Assembly (NCBI GenBank): GCA_030180135.1
Contig: CM058239.1
Coordinates: 60,891,823 to 60,955,822 of the forward strand
Length of the DNA: 64,000 bases
Source: Orychophragmus violaceus
Lineage: Eukaryota; Streptophyta; Magnoliopsida; Brassicales; Brassicaceae
Direction of reading: 5' to 3'
Numbering within the stretch: position 1 is the stretch's first letter; the number at the start of each line of letters is the position of its first letter. The notes under the pieces were generated by a model that was given only the letters and a program-made list of their open reading frames with translations, ran no database searches and was not told the origin of the DNA. This document shows positions 11,075 through 22,537 of the stretch, piece after piece. Both the position numbers and the translations under genes were made by a program.

Positions 11075-11798
11075 GAGCAGGTACAACGGTGTTACTCCTG
11101 TCGGGTTCTTAAAAACATTTTTTTTATAGATGCTAAAAAAATAAAAAAATAAAAAGGACGAGTCATGTAACGACACGTGGCAGCTACAGGTTAAGAATCG
11201 GCTCTTAACTAAGGACTTTAGGGACTCGACTCTTAACACTAGGCCTGTCAATTTGGGTCATTGCTCGCGGGTTTTTATCCGCCGCGGGATGAGTGCGGGT
11301 CGAAATTTTTTTTTCTTCAAATTTGCAGGGCGGGTGCGGATCAGAGTATTTTTTGGTGGGGCGGATGCAGGTCGAAATATTTAGAACCGCGGGTTTGCGG
11401 ATAACCGCAAAATTTATTCTTTAAAAAAAAATTATATATTTTATTATTAATTTAAGAATTTTATGAGTTAATTGAAAAATAAATAAAAATAAATAAATAT
11501 TTTTTTCAAATTAGTTTTTTTAAATAAAAATTAATATTTTATGATTTTAATTTTAATAAATATTATTTTAATAAAAAAATATTTATAATTTAAAATTTTA
11601 AATAATATTTAAATATTTGCGGGTTACCCGCGGGTATCCGCAAATTTAAGCGGGGCGGATGCGGATCGACTGTTTTTATTTTGCGGGTTTGGCAGGTCGG
11701 GTTGATGCGGATCGAAAATTTGTTTAACCCGCCGCAGAGCGGGTCGCGGATTTGACCCGCTTGACAGAGCTACTTAAAACCCTGCGCCGGACATGGTC
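11075..11798. mobile_element. Harbinger/Tourist-like MITE
   Basis: The ends GAGCAGGTACAACGGTG and (complement of the right end) GACCATGTCCGGCGCAGG form imperfect inverted repeats. They are flanked by TAA at 11072-11074 and 11799-11801, the 3-bp duplication typical of PIF/Harbinger elements. It contains no gene. A hAT-like element is nested at 11240-11772, leaving a MITE of about 180 bp. The class is inferred from the ends and target duplication only. Confidence 0.55.
11240..11772. mobile_element. Non-autonomous hAT-like element nested in the MITE
   Basis: The ends TAGGCCTGTC and GACAGAGCTA are inverted repeats matching at 8 of 10 positions. The flanks CTTAACAC (11232-11239) and CTTAAAAC (11773-11780) match at 7 of 8, as expected for an 8-bp hAT duplication. 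GC-rich end regions built of repeated GCGGGT/ACCCGC surround an AT-rich core (about 11410-11610). No coding capacity is seen. Confidence 0.6.
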
Positions 11799-12000
11799 TA
11801 ACAAAGAAAAAGTATAAGATGGCGGCTAGGGTTTTTGCTCTTCACTTCTCCAAGATTCAGAGAGACACCTTAGCATAACAGCTTCGCCTTCTTCATTCAG
11901 TGATAGTTCCTGCATACTACTACTGCTCATTAGTCCTAGTGACTCCCTTTCTTAGCACCCTCTAAGCAAAGATTTCGAAATAGATCTGGAGAGACACAAG

Positions 12001-13524
12001 ATGTCTCGTCAAAGGAAGAAGAAGGAACCTTCCCTGATGGATGAACTGAAGGAAAGGAACCTGCTTGGCGAAGGAGAAGCCGTAGAAATTCCAGATCTGG
12101 AAGTTGACGACCTAATCGAAGAAAACAGCTTAAGTATCATAGTCCGATGCCTTAACCCAGCTGCGCACAAAGTCGGAGGTCTAGTCAAAGCCTTACCGCC
12201 GATTTGGGGCTTTGAAGAGAGAGTCAAAGGTAGAGGAGTTGGGGAATATCAGGCTCAATTCATCTTTGAAAGCGAACGCGATATCAAGTTTGTTCTCTCA
12301 AAAGGTCCGTGGTTTGTAAATGGCTGGATGGTTACAATGGACCAGTGGACGCCAACCCCAGGACCGGACTACCTGAACTTAATCTCCTTCTGGATCCGGA
12401 TCCGAGGATTACCAATCCACCTTTTAAAGAATCAAGTCATCGACAGCCTTATGGCACCGTTGGGAAGGATTGATGCGATTGAGTTACACGCTAAAAACTC
12501 GGAGTCTTTAGAGTACGTTAGAGCTCATGTCTGGGTAAAAGCTGATGAACCTCTCCAGTTTCGAAGATTGGCCTGCTTTAAATCTGGAGAAAAATACCAG
12601 ACATAGTTAGAGTATGAAAAACTCTTGAAGGTGTGTTTCTTTTGCAAAAGATTAACTCATGATCAAAATCTTTGCCCGTACCAAATAAAGCCGGAAGAAG
12701 ATAATCGGCGAGCTGGGAAAAGGGCCAAAAATCTGGATATTAATCAACCCTCCTCAAAGCAAAATCTAAAGGGAAAGGAGGTAGATTTTGGAGAACCGAC
12801 CAGAAAGGATCATGAGCTTTGTCATGACGGAAAGGAGGATAGAATTCCAGGAACATTGCGGAAGAAACAGGGAGTTAAGGAAAGACTCAACTGGAATTCG
12901 CATACTGCTCAAGACAGACGTACCTCAAGGAGCCAGGTCTGGAGGAAAAAGGATGAGTCAAAACCAACTAAACGTACTGAAGGAGGAAGCTCCACCAGTG
13001 TTGGGGACTCGTTTCAATCGACCACAAGGAAGCAGAGATCAGCGGAAAAAGAAGCATCTAATGCCGTGAAAGAGTTGGTGGTATCATCGGGCAATGAACA
13101 TCAATCTATTTCTGTCTTTCAGAGGCTCAGCTCACCAAAAGCTGGATCTGGCGCAAAGAGAAATGACACAGAAGGAACTCCAGGCCGTTTTGAATCAGAT
13201 GTTTTCAACCGTCTTGGCTCAAACTCCCCAAGTCTTACCACAAGCAAGAAGAGAAGACTCAGCAACAGTGACGACCGCAATGCTAAGAAATCCAGGAGGA
13301 ACTCCTCTGGAGAAAAGAAGTCATCACCATCTGTGTTCTCAAGGCTTGGGGAATTTTCTTCTGCTGGAGCTGACTCTAGCTCCAAGCATACTGGAAACAA
13401 CAATCATTCTGCCTTAGTGGCAGCACATGTCCCTCATCACTCTGCTTGTAACAAGGCTGGTGACAATGGGAAAAAATTGAAAGAAGGGTTGATGGTTAAT
13501 ACCAACCCTTCAAACACCCAATGA
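12001..13524 (+). pseudogene. LINE ORF1 (RNA-binding gag-like protein), one in-frame stop
   Basis: The ATG at 12001 opens a frame of 508 codons ending at TGA 13522-13524, broken only by TAG at 12604-12606. The N-terminal 190 residues have the DUF4283 pattern of plant LINE ORF1 proteins (GPWFVNGWMVTMDQWTP, FWIRIRGLPIHLL). Just after the stop the same frame gives a zinc knuckle (KVCFFCKRLTHDQNLC), which in intact relatives follows directly. The rest is basic, serine-rich and low in complexity. The protein would bind LINE RNA. The single stop makes full-length product unlikely. The stop overlaps the ORF2 start as ATGA. Confidence 0.88.
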
Positions 13525-16500
13525 GGCTACTTAGCTGGAACTGTCAGGGGGTGGGGAATAACCCTACAGTTCGACATCTGAAGGAAATACGTGGTCAGTA
13601 TTTTCCTGAGATTATATTCCTCTGTGAGACCAAAAATAGGAGACATTACTTGGAAAAGATTGTGGAAGAGATGGGGTACTTTGATCTGCATACTGTTGAG
13701 CATAAAGGGAAGAGTGGAGGCTTGGCATTACTCTGGAAGGAGGACTGTAATATCAAAATCATTTATTCAGATAGCAGATTGATTGACGCCTCAGTGAGAT
13801 GGGAGGACAAGGAGTTTTTCCTTACTTGTGTGTATGGTGACCCAGTGAAGAAGTTGAGGAGCAAAGTTTGGGAAAGATTATCAAGAATCGGGTTGTCTAG
13901 GAAAGGGCCTTGGCTGCTTTCGGGGGATTTTAACGAGCTAATAGACCCGACTGAGAAGGTGGGAGGAAGGGAAAGAAAGGAAGAAGAGAGTAGGGATTTT
14001 AAGCTAATGATTAACTGTTGTGGTTTATGGGAAATAAATCATCAAGGTTACCAATTTTCTTGGTTTGGTAAGAGGAATGAAGAGATGGTCCAATGTCGTT
14101 TGGACAGAACTATTGCAAATCAAGATTGGATGGATATGTTCTCCCAAGCCAAAGCAATATATCTCCCAAAAATCAGTTCGGATCACAGCCCCTTGGTTAC
14201 TTGTATGCTTGGCGACTGTCAAAGGAAGAGAGCTGACTTCAAATATGACCATAGACATGCGCACAAAGAAGATTTCAGATGTGCGGTTGCTGAAGGCTGG
14301 TTACAGAAAGGTAGCTCTGGAAGGAGTCTGATGGAGAGAATCAGAGACTGCAGGAAGGCTATCTCGAGATGGAAAAGACAGAATAAGCCAAACTCCGCAG
14401 TCAGAATCCAGGAGTTACATTACAAGATAGATCTTGCTACTAGGCAGAATCCTCATGATCTTAATCATCTGCGAAGCTTAAAGAAGGAGTTGTCTGAAGA
14501 ATATACCAATGAGGAAACCTTCTGGAAGCTCAAAAGCAGGATCTCATGGCTAAGTAATGGGGACAGGAACACGAAGGTTTATCATGCTGCCACACAAAAC
14601 AGAAGAGCTCAAAATAAAATACGCAGCCTAGTGGATGATTGCGATAAGAAATGGCACGCTGAAGCAGATATTGGAAGAGTGGCAGAAGGGTATTTCAAGA
14701 AGCTATTTCAATCTGAAGATGTTGGCATAAGAATGCAAAATAGTGAGTTATTTCAGGACTCAAAGCAGATGGTCAGCCACAGTCAAAATGAAGCATTACT
14801 CAAAACAGTCACGAAGGAAGAGGTCCGCCTTGCTGTTTTTGAGATCAATCCCTCCAAATGCCCCGGTCCAGACGGCATGAATGGGTTCTTCTATCAGCAA
14901 TTCTGGGACCTAATTGGAGAAGATTTATTCAGGCTTGTCAAGGAGTTTTTTGATACTGGTATGCTGGACAACGAGATTAATAAGACCAACATATGTCTTA
15001 TACCAAAGAAGATTGGAGCAGATAGAATGACTGATTTCAGGCCAATAAGCCTAAGCAATGTTGGTTACAAAGTCATTGCAAAAATTCTGGCCAATAGACT
15101 TAAAAAAGTGCTCCCACACATTATATCTGAGACTCAAGCTGCATTCGTGAAAGGGAGACTCATCACATACAATATTCTGATGGCCCACGAGCTTCTACAC
15201 ACCTTAAACACCAAAAACAAAAGCTCAGAGGAATTCATTGCCATAAAAACTGATCTTTCAAAAGCTTTTGATAGGATTGAATGGTCATTCTTGGAAGATG
15301 CATTACAAGCTCTCGGATTTGATAGTGGCTGGATCAGACTCATCATGACGTGCGTAACAACGGTATCCTATCAGGTGCTCATTAATGGGAAACCTCATGG
15401 AGATATCAAACCGACTAGAGGTATCAGACAGGGAGATCCTTTGTCTCCCTATCTGTTTGTGATTTGCACAGAGATCCTGGTTAGAATGATGATGAAGGCT
15501 GAAAAGGATAAGAAGATCACAGGCTTAAAAGTTGCAAAGTCTGCCCCTCCAATCTCGCACCTGTTCTTCGCGGACGACAGCATGTTTTACTGTCGTGGAA
15601 ACTCTAATGAGCTGAGTCATCTTGTCAGCCTGCTAGAGAAGTACTGCCTCATATCTGGTCAAAGAATCAATTATCAAAAATCAAGCATCTACTTTGGGAA
15701 AAGGATACCAGAGCAAGCAAGAGGAATAATCAAAAGTCAGATTGGTATTCAGCAAGAAGGAGGCGCGGGTCTATACCTTGGACTTCCTGAATCCTTTGGT
15801 GGCTCAAAGATATCAGTTCTCAGTTATATAAAAGAAAGGATGCAGCAAAAAATCAATGGATGGCAGCACAGATTCCTCTCTCCAGCAGGAAAAGAAATCC
15901 TTCTAAAGGCTGTAGCAATGGCTTTACCTACATATACTATGTCCTGCTTCCTCCTTCCAAAGACATTGTGCAAGAAGATAGCAGCCTTAATGGCTGACTT
16001 TTGGTGGAAAAGCTCAAAAGACAAGAGAGGAATGCATTGGAAATCATGGGAGCAGCTAAGTAAATCAAAAAAAGAGGGAGGACTTGGATTTAAAGATATA
16101 GAAGCCTTCAATCTTGCACTGTTGGGAAAACAGTTTTGGAGAATCCTTACCCAGAAGCATACACTCTTAGCTAGAGTCTTCAAGGCTCGTTACTTTAAAG
16201 GAACAAATATCCTAAATGCAGCTTTGGGATCCCGTCCCTCGTATGCATGGAGGAGTATAATTCAAGCCAAGGAATTAATGAGAAAAGGAGCACGCTCGGT
16301 CATTGGTAATGGACAGGAAACAATACATTTGGGAGGATTATTGGATTGGTTCAAACCCAGCAAGACCAGCATTGACAGTCCGAAGCGTCTCAGCCTATAT
16401 GAAGCCAAAAGTCTCATCTCTTCGCAAGGTAAGTGATCTATTAACACCTGATAGAAGAGATTGGAATAGGAATCTGTTACTGGAGCTATTTGGTGAAGAG

Positions 16501-17643
16501 GAATGCAAGAGTATAGAGCAATTTAGGCCAGGAGGAGAATATAGTAATGATGAGTACTGTTGGGATTTTACCAAAACTGGACTATATTCTGTCAAGTCTG
16601 GATATTGGATTGCAGTGAACCTTCTCAATGAGAATCAGTTACAGAAAGTAACCCAGCAACCGTGTATGGAGCCACTCTACCAGCTTGCTTGGAAGGCAGA
16701 CTCAACCCCAAAAATACAGCATTTTCTCTGGAAAAGCTTGTCTAATTGCTTACCTGTTGCAGCAAACTTGCAGTATAGACACTTAACTAAGGACAATAGC
16801 TGTTCTCGGTGCCAACAAAGTGGTGAGTCAGTGAATCATGCTCTCTTCTTATGTCCCTTTGCAAGACTGGTTTGGGCTATCTCTCCAATACCTGCGCCAC
16901 CTCTAGGACTAATGAGTGATTCCTACTTAGTGAACTTCCATCGTGTAATGACAGAGAAACCAAAGTACCCTTATGATGATTATATGGGGAAGATTAGCCC
17001 TTGGATACTTTGGAGATTGTGGAAGAACAGAAATACTTTTATGATCAAAGACATTGAGTACGATGCACAAGCTACAGTGATGAAAGCAATAGAGGACATG
17101 GAGGAATGGCAAAGTAGTAAGAGTGATCAGAAGAAGCAGTGTACTAAGCCACAGTCGCTACAGCAGGAGGAGAGATGGAGGCCTCCACCACAGGAGTGGG
17201 TGAAATGTAATGTAGACGGTGCGTGGAACAAGAGGATGAACGCCTGTGGAACCGGCTGGATCCTTCGAGATAATGGTGGAAAGGTTCTGTGGATGGGTTT
17301 AAAGAAGTTACCACTTTTGAAGTCTCCTATTGAAACTGAACTTGAAGCGCTTCGATGGGCCATCTTATGTATGCGAAAGTTCGGATACCAGAGAGTCATT
17401 TTTGAAACTGACTCTCAGACTTTGGTTAAGGCTTTGGAGTACAAGGAAAATTGGCCAACCATGAACGCCATTATGAAAGATTGCAGCCACATCCTTAGTC
17501 CACATGGAGACTTCAAAGTGTGTTTTGCTGGAAGAAATGGTAATGAGGCTGCAGATAGAATAGCAAAGGAGGCTATCTCACTTGAGACTAATGTTCCCAA
17601 GCTATATTCTATTATGCCTAGTTGGATCAATTCCTATGTTTGA
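13521..17643 (+). pseudogene. LINE ORF2: endonuclease, reverse transcriptase, zinc knuckle, RNase H, with one frameshift
   Basis: The frame opens at 13521 (RLLSWNCQGVGN) with an apurinic-type endonuclease: ETK near residue 38, SGDFNEL near 134 and SDHSPL near 219. Reverse transcriptase follows: GPDGMNGFF near 450, FRPISLSN near 506, KTDLSKAFDR near 576 and the catalytic FADD near 683. A one-base insertion near 16326 ends this frame at 16436; the true frame continues to 17643 (IWEDYW onward). That part has a CCHC-type zf-RVT region (CSRCQQSGESVNH) and a plant-type RNase H (CNVDGAW, ETELEALRWA, FETDSQ). These activities nick DNA, copy RNA on the nicked target and remove RNA. The frameshift separates the C-terminal third. 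Confidence 0.93.
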
Positions 17644-17729
17644 ATTGGATGAACAATGATGTACAAACGATTTTTGGTTAATGAGAGTTGAAGTTGAGCC
17701 AAAAAAAAAAAAAAAACAAAGAAAAAGTA

Positions 17730-18084
17730 AAAATGAATCAATTCGGATAAAACACAATAGCATGAAAAATAGAAAGTATTTACCCAAATTAAAAAAGCCC
17801 AACAGGAGCAACACCATCTCTGAAGAAACCAAAAGGAATCAATCAGTAAAATAGCCAACACGAAAAAGGATTGATTTAATATAAGATAAAGAGAGAACTT
17901 ATATGAAAAGATTGTTTACTGAGCAAAAGTATATGAAAAGATTGGGTACTGAGAAAAAGTATTGAATCATTTGTAAATCAAATTCATTACGACATACCAC
18001 TATTACATAACAGTAAACTAAATCTCAATATGTATTCACTGCATATTCAAATTCTCTGAGCATTAGTTATTAGTTGTTCGAGCT
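17730..18084 (-). other. CACTA interior downstream of the captured histone fragment
   Basis: This is AT-rich, noncoding and immediately 3' of the histone H3-like fragment on the minus strand, so it may be its captured 3' untranslated region. No domain or repeat is recognised. Confidence 0.4.
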
Positions 18085-18362
18085 TTAAGCATTTTTACTG
18101 TAATTACCACCAAGGTATGCTTCTGCAACTTCCTGGAAACTCATATCAGTCTGCGAACAATAAATCACAGAGAGAAAGGGTTACAATACATCAATGAACA
18201 TGAAGAAGTTCAAATCTTATCAGAAATTGGTGAGTTCAATAGTTAACACATTACCTTGACTTAAGATCAATATTTAAGAGGTTGATATACCTTTGTAGCA
18301 AGCTGCTTCCTTGGAGCCTTTCCTTCAGTAGAATTACGAGTTGTTTGCTTCGTACAAGCCAT
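18085..18362 (-). pseudogene. Captured, internally deleted histone H3 gene fragment
   Basis: Exon 18362-18291 starts ATG and reads MACTKQTTRNSTEGKAPRKQ followed by LATK. This matches the histone H3 tail at 20 of its first 24 residues, with changes R2C, A7T, K9N and G12E. A 140-bp intron with GT (GTATATC) and GCAG borders follows. The second exon, 18150-18085, reads TDMSFQEVAEAYLGG and ends in TAA at 18085-18087. It resembles the H3 core parts TDLRFQ and EAAEAYLVG with the residues between deleted, and most of the fold is missing. The ATG follows directly on a CAG splice acceptor, as in plant H3.3 genes with an intron before the start codon. It cannot form a nucleosome subunit. It lies inside the CACTA element beside the S3a fragment, in the same orientation. 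Confidence 0.75.
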
Positions 18363-18510
18363 CTGCTCATAACAAAAGACACAAATGTAAACAGTAAGCA
18401 TCTATATACAATAATCAAAACAACTAACAATTTAAGAGCCAAATGAAACAACAATACGATACTCAAATATTAGCAACACGAATCATCTCTTACCAAGAAC
18501 CTAATGTCTA

Positions 18511-19350
18511 GAAACAAGTGTCTTCCCAACATTACTCACGCTAAATGAAGCAGGACCCTTCAAGTCATACCAATCCTTCTTGGAGAAAGGATCAACACTG
18601 CACCATCATAAGGATCAATGTCATTCATCAATTTACATATTACAGACGAAAAGCCTAGATTCATTCTAAAAGTGACATTCTTCTACTGTAATGTTTAAAG
18701 AGAAGAATCAAGTCCTCCATGTGATATATATTTGCTAGACTACAACTAAACAATCATGCTACTATCTAAAGAAGATTCTTAACGTAGTCCACACAAAAAA
18801 ACAATAGAAATTATCCTCTGTTATATATCATCATCTTAAAGAAATTACATACCACAAATCGTTAACACAACATAAGAACAAAAAAGAAAGAGATAACTTG
18901 AGAGTCTCCAGACAATGTTACCATATACAACAAAGCTGATGAGCACAACTCGCAAATTGATTTCAAGTCCGCTAGTAGTCCAAGTCTGAACGAAAAGAGA
19001 ATAATTAAGAATTGCAAACACATTATCAAAAAACCCAGATGATAAAAGTGCCATTCTTACTTACATCTTATTCTTTCCACCTTTCCTACCCTTGTAAATC
19101 TTCTTGTTCTTCCTATAACATCGAGAAAAAAACATAAATCAGAATATGATACTCGAATCTATCGAACGAAAGATTTCTGACACAAAATCTGGAAGGTATG
19201 CGAGAATTAACAATTGAAATCCGAAATCAAATTCAAAATCATCGTAGATATTTAAATGAATAATGAGATTTGGGGATTCTTACGATTCGAGGTCTTGGAT
19301 TTTTTTCTGCTTCTTCCTCGGAGTTTCTAAATCGACACCGGAAACTGCTT
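18511..19350 (-). pseudogene. Captured fragment of the ribosomal protein S3a gene, with an unidentified upstream exon
   Basis: Exon 19112-19065 encodes KNKKIYKGRKGGKNK and ends in the donor AT|GTAAGT. Exon 18598-18511 after a GTGCAG acceptor encodes VDPFSKKDWYDLKGP, then NVGKTLVSRH and stop. Together they match the N-terminus of eukaryotic 40S ribosomal protein S3a (GKNKRISKGRKGGKKK, VDPFSKKDWYDVKAP, NVGKTLVSR), with the intron in phase. An exon-like block further upstream (about 19350-19283, ending in a GTAAG donor) reads GVDLETPRKKQKKIQDLES and would splice in frame to the S3a part; I do not recognise it. The S3a protein is cut after about 50 residues. This is a host gene piece carried by the CACTA element. 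Confidence 0.75.
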
Positions 19351-19834
19351 AATCGTTATGATTATCACTCTCATATCTACTTTTAGCTATGTCTTCTCTA
19401 CTACTCTTACGATTACCATTCGACCCAAAAATCTCTCCGGTAAAATTGTTCTGCCATGGAATTGCGGTGAGGGTTTCGAGTCTAAGGTGAAGAGAGAAGA
19501 GAGAAAAAGCGAGGCTGAGTTATTTGAGGGATGAATGGGTTTAAGGTTTATGAGCAAATGGGGTTTCTGCATGAAGTGAGGATCGATTAAGGGTTTTCAC
19601 TTTTCGGTAATTGAGATTAGACAAAAGAGATAAAAGGGGGAAACAGATAAAAATGAGAGGGAATGGGAAAAAAATTAGAGAGGGAGAATGAAGATTTGTT
19701 GGCTCGCTTTTTTCACTAAGTATTTTAGTCGGGAAACGTTTTTTTTTCCGCCTAATTTATGCACAGTGTTTTCTAAATTATCCGTTCTATGTATATTACA
19801 CTTCTAAAAAGTATTACTAAGATTTGAATACGAT
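19351..19834 (-). other. CACTA interior upstream of captured genes
   Basis: The minus strand is pyrimidine-rich with AAAACCCTTA-like motifs near 19590, typical of ribosomal-protein promoters and 5' leaders. One short open frame (19387-19572) has no recognisable domain. It may be the captured promoter and first exon of the upstream fragment. The last bases (19830-19834, ACGAT) adjoin element C and nearly match GCGAT at 38209-38213. Confidence 0.4.
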
Positions 19835-21002
19835 TGATACGATCAGGTTTTAATCCCTAGATCTACACTGCAAGTGCACAGATGTGAACTAATAGTATAT
19901 AGGGTATCGAATCCACAGAGACTCTAGATCTTGCGATAAATTATAGAATGTCAGGTTAAGCTAGGTGAAACAGAAAATAAGCAGTAAATCAAGCAAGAAA
20001 GTAAATTAGATCGGTTGTAAGCAAAAAGCGAAGGCGTCAGGTCAAGGGAGTTCTCAGGAAATCAGGAACACAGACTAATCAATCAATAGGGATCTAATTA
20101 AGAACTGTTCTAGAACTAGAATCACAGAATTATAACAGATCAACTTTCGTTGCGAATATTATCTATGTCTAACAATCCTAGCAAACCAACTTTTGTTGCG
20201 AGTTCTAGAAATCTAAACATGCATTAATTTCAAGTTCTTTCGTTCACAATTCTCCTAAACCAAATTTCTTTGCGAATAGTCAAATTGCTCATCTAAGTTC
20301 TTTCTAGTTAATTAGCCAACTGTCGTTGCGGAAATCAACCTAACATCATAAATCTGGGTAGCTACTTCAAATTAAGCATTAAGAACAACCATAGATGAAG
20401 AACTAGCAAATATGAATCCCTACAGATTGATCAACCTATAATTCCATGAAATCCCCAGTGAGAATCCCTAAACCTAACAGGTAAACTACTCAGACATTAT
20501 CATCGAAACAGAAGACATCATGAATAGAAAACCAAATAGCATATAATAAAATAAAGAACTGGGGTTCAAAATCTCTTCTCTATCGAGTATAAAATCAGCC
20601 CCTAACTCTCTCTAAGTAAAATAATGCGTAAGTAAAGTGTCGCCTAAACAATGGCTTAAAAACCCTAATATAATGATCTAATCACGGCTGGGGCTTCTTT
20701 GTAATTATGAGAAACTTCTGGGCCAAAGTGCAATTTCCAAATTTTTCATTAAACCCGCCGAGAATTGTCTGTCACGCGTCTGCATCGATCGACACCAGAG
20801 GTGCATCGATCGACACAACTGTCAAATATGGGCAGTGAACTCTTCTTCTCGGGAAATTGCTCCAAAATGCGCCATAATGTCCAAATCTGCTCCAAACGTG
20901 TCTAGACCTGAAAGCATACATAAAAGGACTACAAAGGACTCTAAAAGACTCGATAAGAAGACATATACCATGGTTAAAAGTCCTAAAAACCATGGTATAT
21001 CA
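19835..21002 (-). repeat. 3' LTR of element C
   Basis: This 1168-bp copy ends, on the plus strand, with the inverted repeat ATACCATGGTT...AACCATGGTAT (about 20964-21000). It contains a CGATCG pair at about 20781-20818. Confidence 0.9.
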
Positions 21003-22048
21003 AATCCCCCACACTTAGCTTTTGCTTTCCCTCAAGCAAACAGAAGACCAAGATCACGAGAAGAAGTTTGAAAACTTCAGAAACTCGTTTCATCGTAGAA
21101 GCACCACACTCAGATTCCCCTTAGTAAGCCACATGAAAATGAACCTGCAGACATCAAGACTAACATATACTTCCCCCACACTTATCAACTATCCTGAGTA
21201 AACTCCACAATCACATTCAAAGCATCCAAATTCACCATACTGACTTCTATAAGCTATTAAGTGCGGTCTCACCTATGGGGTATCGATCAAAGAACACATA
21301 GACTCTTACTCTGCTAGCATCTAACCACTCAAGTGTTGCTTCTGGTCCCTTTCTTCTCTTTTCCCTTCCTTAACACTGATTTTTCCCCACTGGGTATCAT
21401 TTTATTTTTTCTATCAGTGCTCTTCCCTTATTGGGGTGTACTTCGGACATGTTTCCATGGATGCACATGAGGTAATAGGGGTCTCTACCACTCCCGCGAC
21501 CACTTCGAAGCTACTAGCTTATCCTCAGTTTATCTTTTTTTTTTAATATACTTTCAAGGAAGGAGAGAAGGGAACCATAATCAAACAGGTTTACAAGCTT
21601 TGCCAGAACCAACAGAGGAATCCGATCCAAAGTATACCAAGCCCATAGTAGAGAAAATTAAGTCAAGTTAAAGGTGAAGTCAAGTAATGGATTCTCTGAA
21701 TACCTGAAGTGATATGTGTCCTCAGTAGGCTGGTCTGTGTTGGGTTTTCTAATAGTCATAGATCATCTGCAAAACATCCAATGGTCACTTAAGTTCCTGC
21801 AAGTGTGGCAATCTCCTCAAAAAGTCCTTGTTTCCTACTCAATTTGACTCAATAAAACAGATTTTGACTGACTCTAAGAAAACAAAAGCGTGCGTCAGTA
21901 GCTACCTCCCCCACACTTAAAACACACTGTCCCCAGTGGTCTCAAGCTTAGGCTCGGTGAGAAAAGAAATTGGAATGAAAATAAACCAAAAAAGGGTCAG
22001 AACACTTACCTGTCGTCGGCCTGCGTCGATCGATGCACTATGTGTGTC
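21003..22048 (-). other. 3' noncoding region of element C with three polypurine tracts
   Basis: The polypurine tract adjoining the LTR is at 21003-21018. Two further near-copies lie at about 21170-21184 and 21904-21919; all read AAGTGTGGGGGA-like on the minus strand. The region is homologous to 8162-8812 and 47437-48369. No gene is seen. It ends in a CGATCG pair (from 22024) that Copia-2 interrupts. Confidence 0.75.
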
Positions 22049-22053
22049 GATCG

Positions 22054-22537
22054 TGTTGGATCCCGATGGATCTAGGGTTTGTTATATTGAAATTTAGAAC
22101 CAACCTCGTTCTTACCTTTGGCAGCGGAAGAAGATGGTGAACGAGATCAGTGGAGCAACGCAACGCTTTGCCTCTACCAGATACACACGCACGCTCGCTG
22201 GAAACGGGATGCTAGTGCCGGATCAATGGGATCGATGGTGTCTGGTGTGTCAAGTGTTTCTGTCAAGAAAACTGGACGGGTCTCTTGTTTAGGTCGAACT
22301 AAACACGTTTTTATTCGACCTAAACGTGCTTAACGGGCCAGACTCAATTAAGCCATAACCCGAAAAGCCTGTTCGGAAAATCCGAACTGTGTCGACCGAC
22401 ACACAAGCTGTGTCGATCGACATAACACCATTATATCGATTCTTATGTGTATTTCAATACACATAACATGATCATTGCCACAATGATCATTCCCATGTCG
22501 TAGCTTCCAGTTCGCTTAGGTGTGTGACCCTATAGGA
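22054..22537 (-). repeat. Truncated 3' LTR of Copia-2
   Basis: This matches 25438-25921 with about five differences and then breaks off near 22537, where it is fused to integrase coding sequence. It contains a CGATCG-type pair at about 22391-22425. Confidence 0.85.

Larger units (their letters stand above)
11815..17716 (+). mobile_element. Full-length L1-type LINE (non-LTR retrotransposon)
   Basis: The element has a 5' untranslated region (11815-12000), ORF1, ORF2 and a 3' end finishing in an A tract (17701-17716). It is flanked by a perfect 13-bp target duplication CAAAGAAAAAGTA (11802-11814 and 17717-17729). Full length, a perfect duplication and only two obvious coding lesions point to a fairly recent insertion. 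The left duplication begins at the base after the MITE's TAA, so the LINE landed exactly at the MITE edge. Confidence 0.93.

Noticed and set aside
19387..19572. A 61-codon minus-strand frame upstream of the captured S3a fragment
   Set aside because: It does not splice in frame with the S3a part by any junction I could find and resembles a 5' untranslated region in composition.
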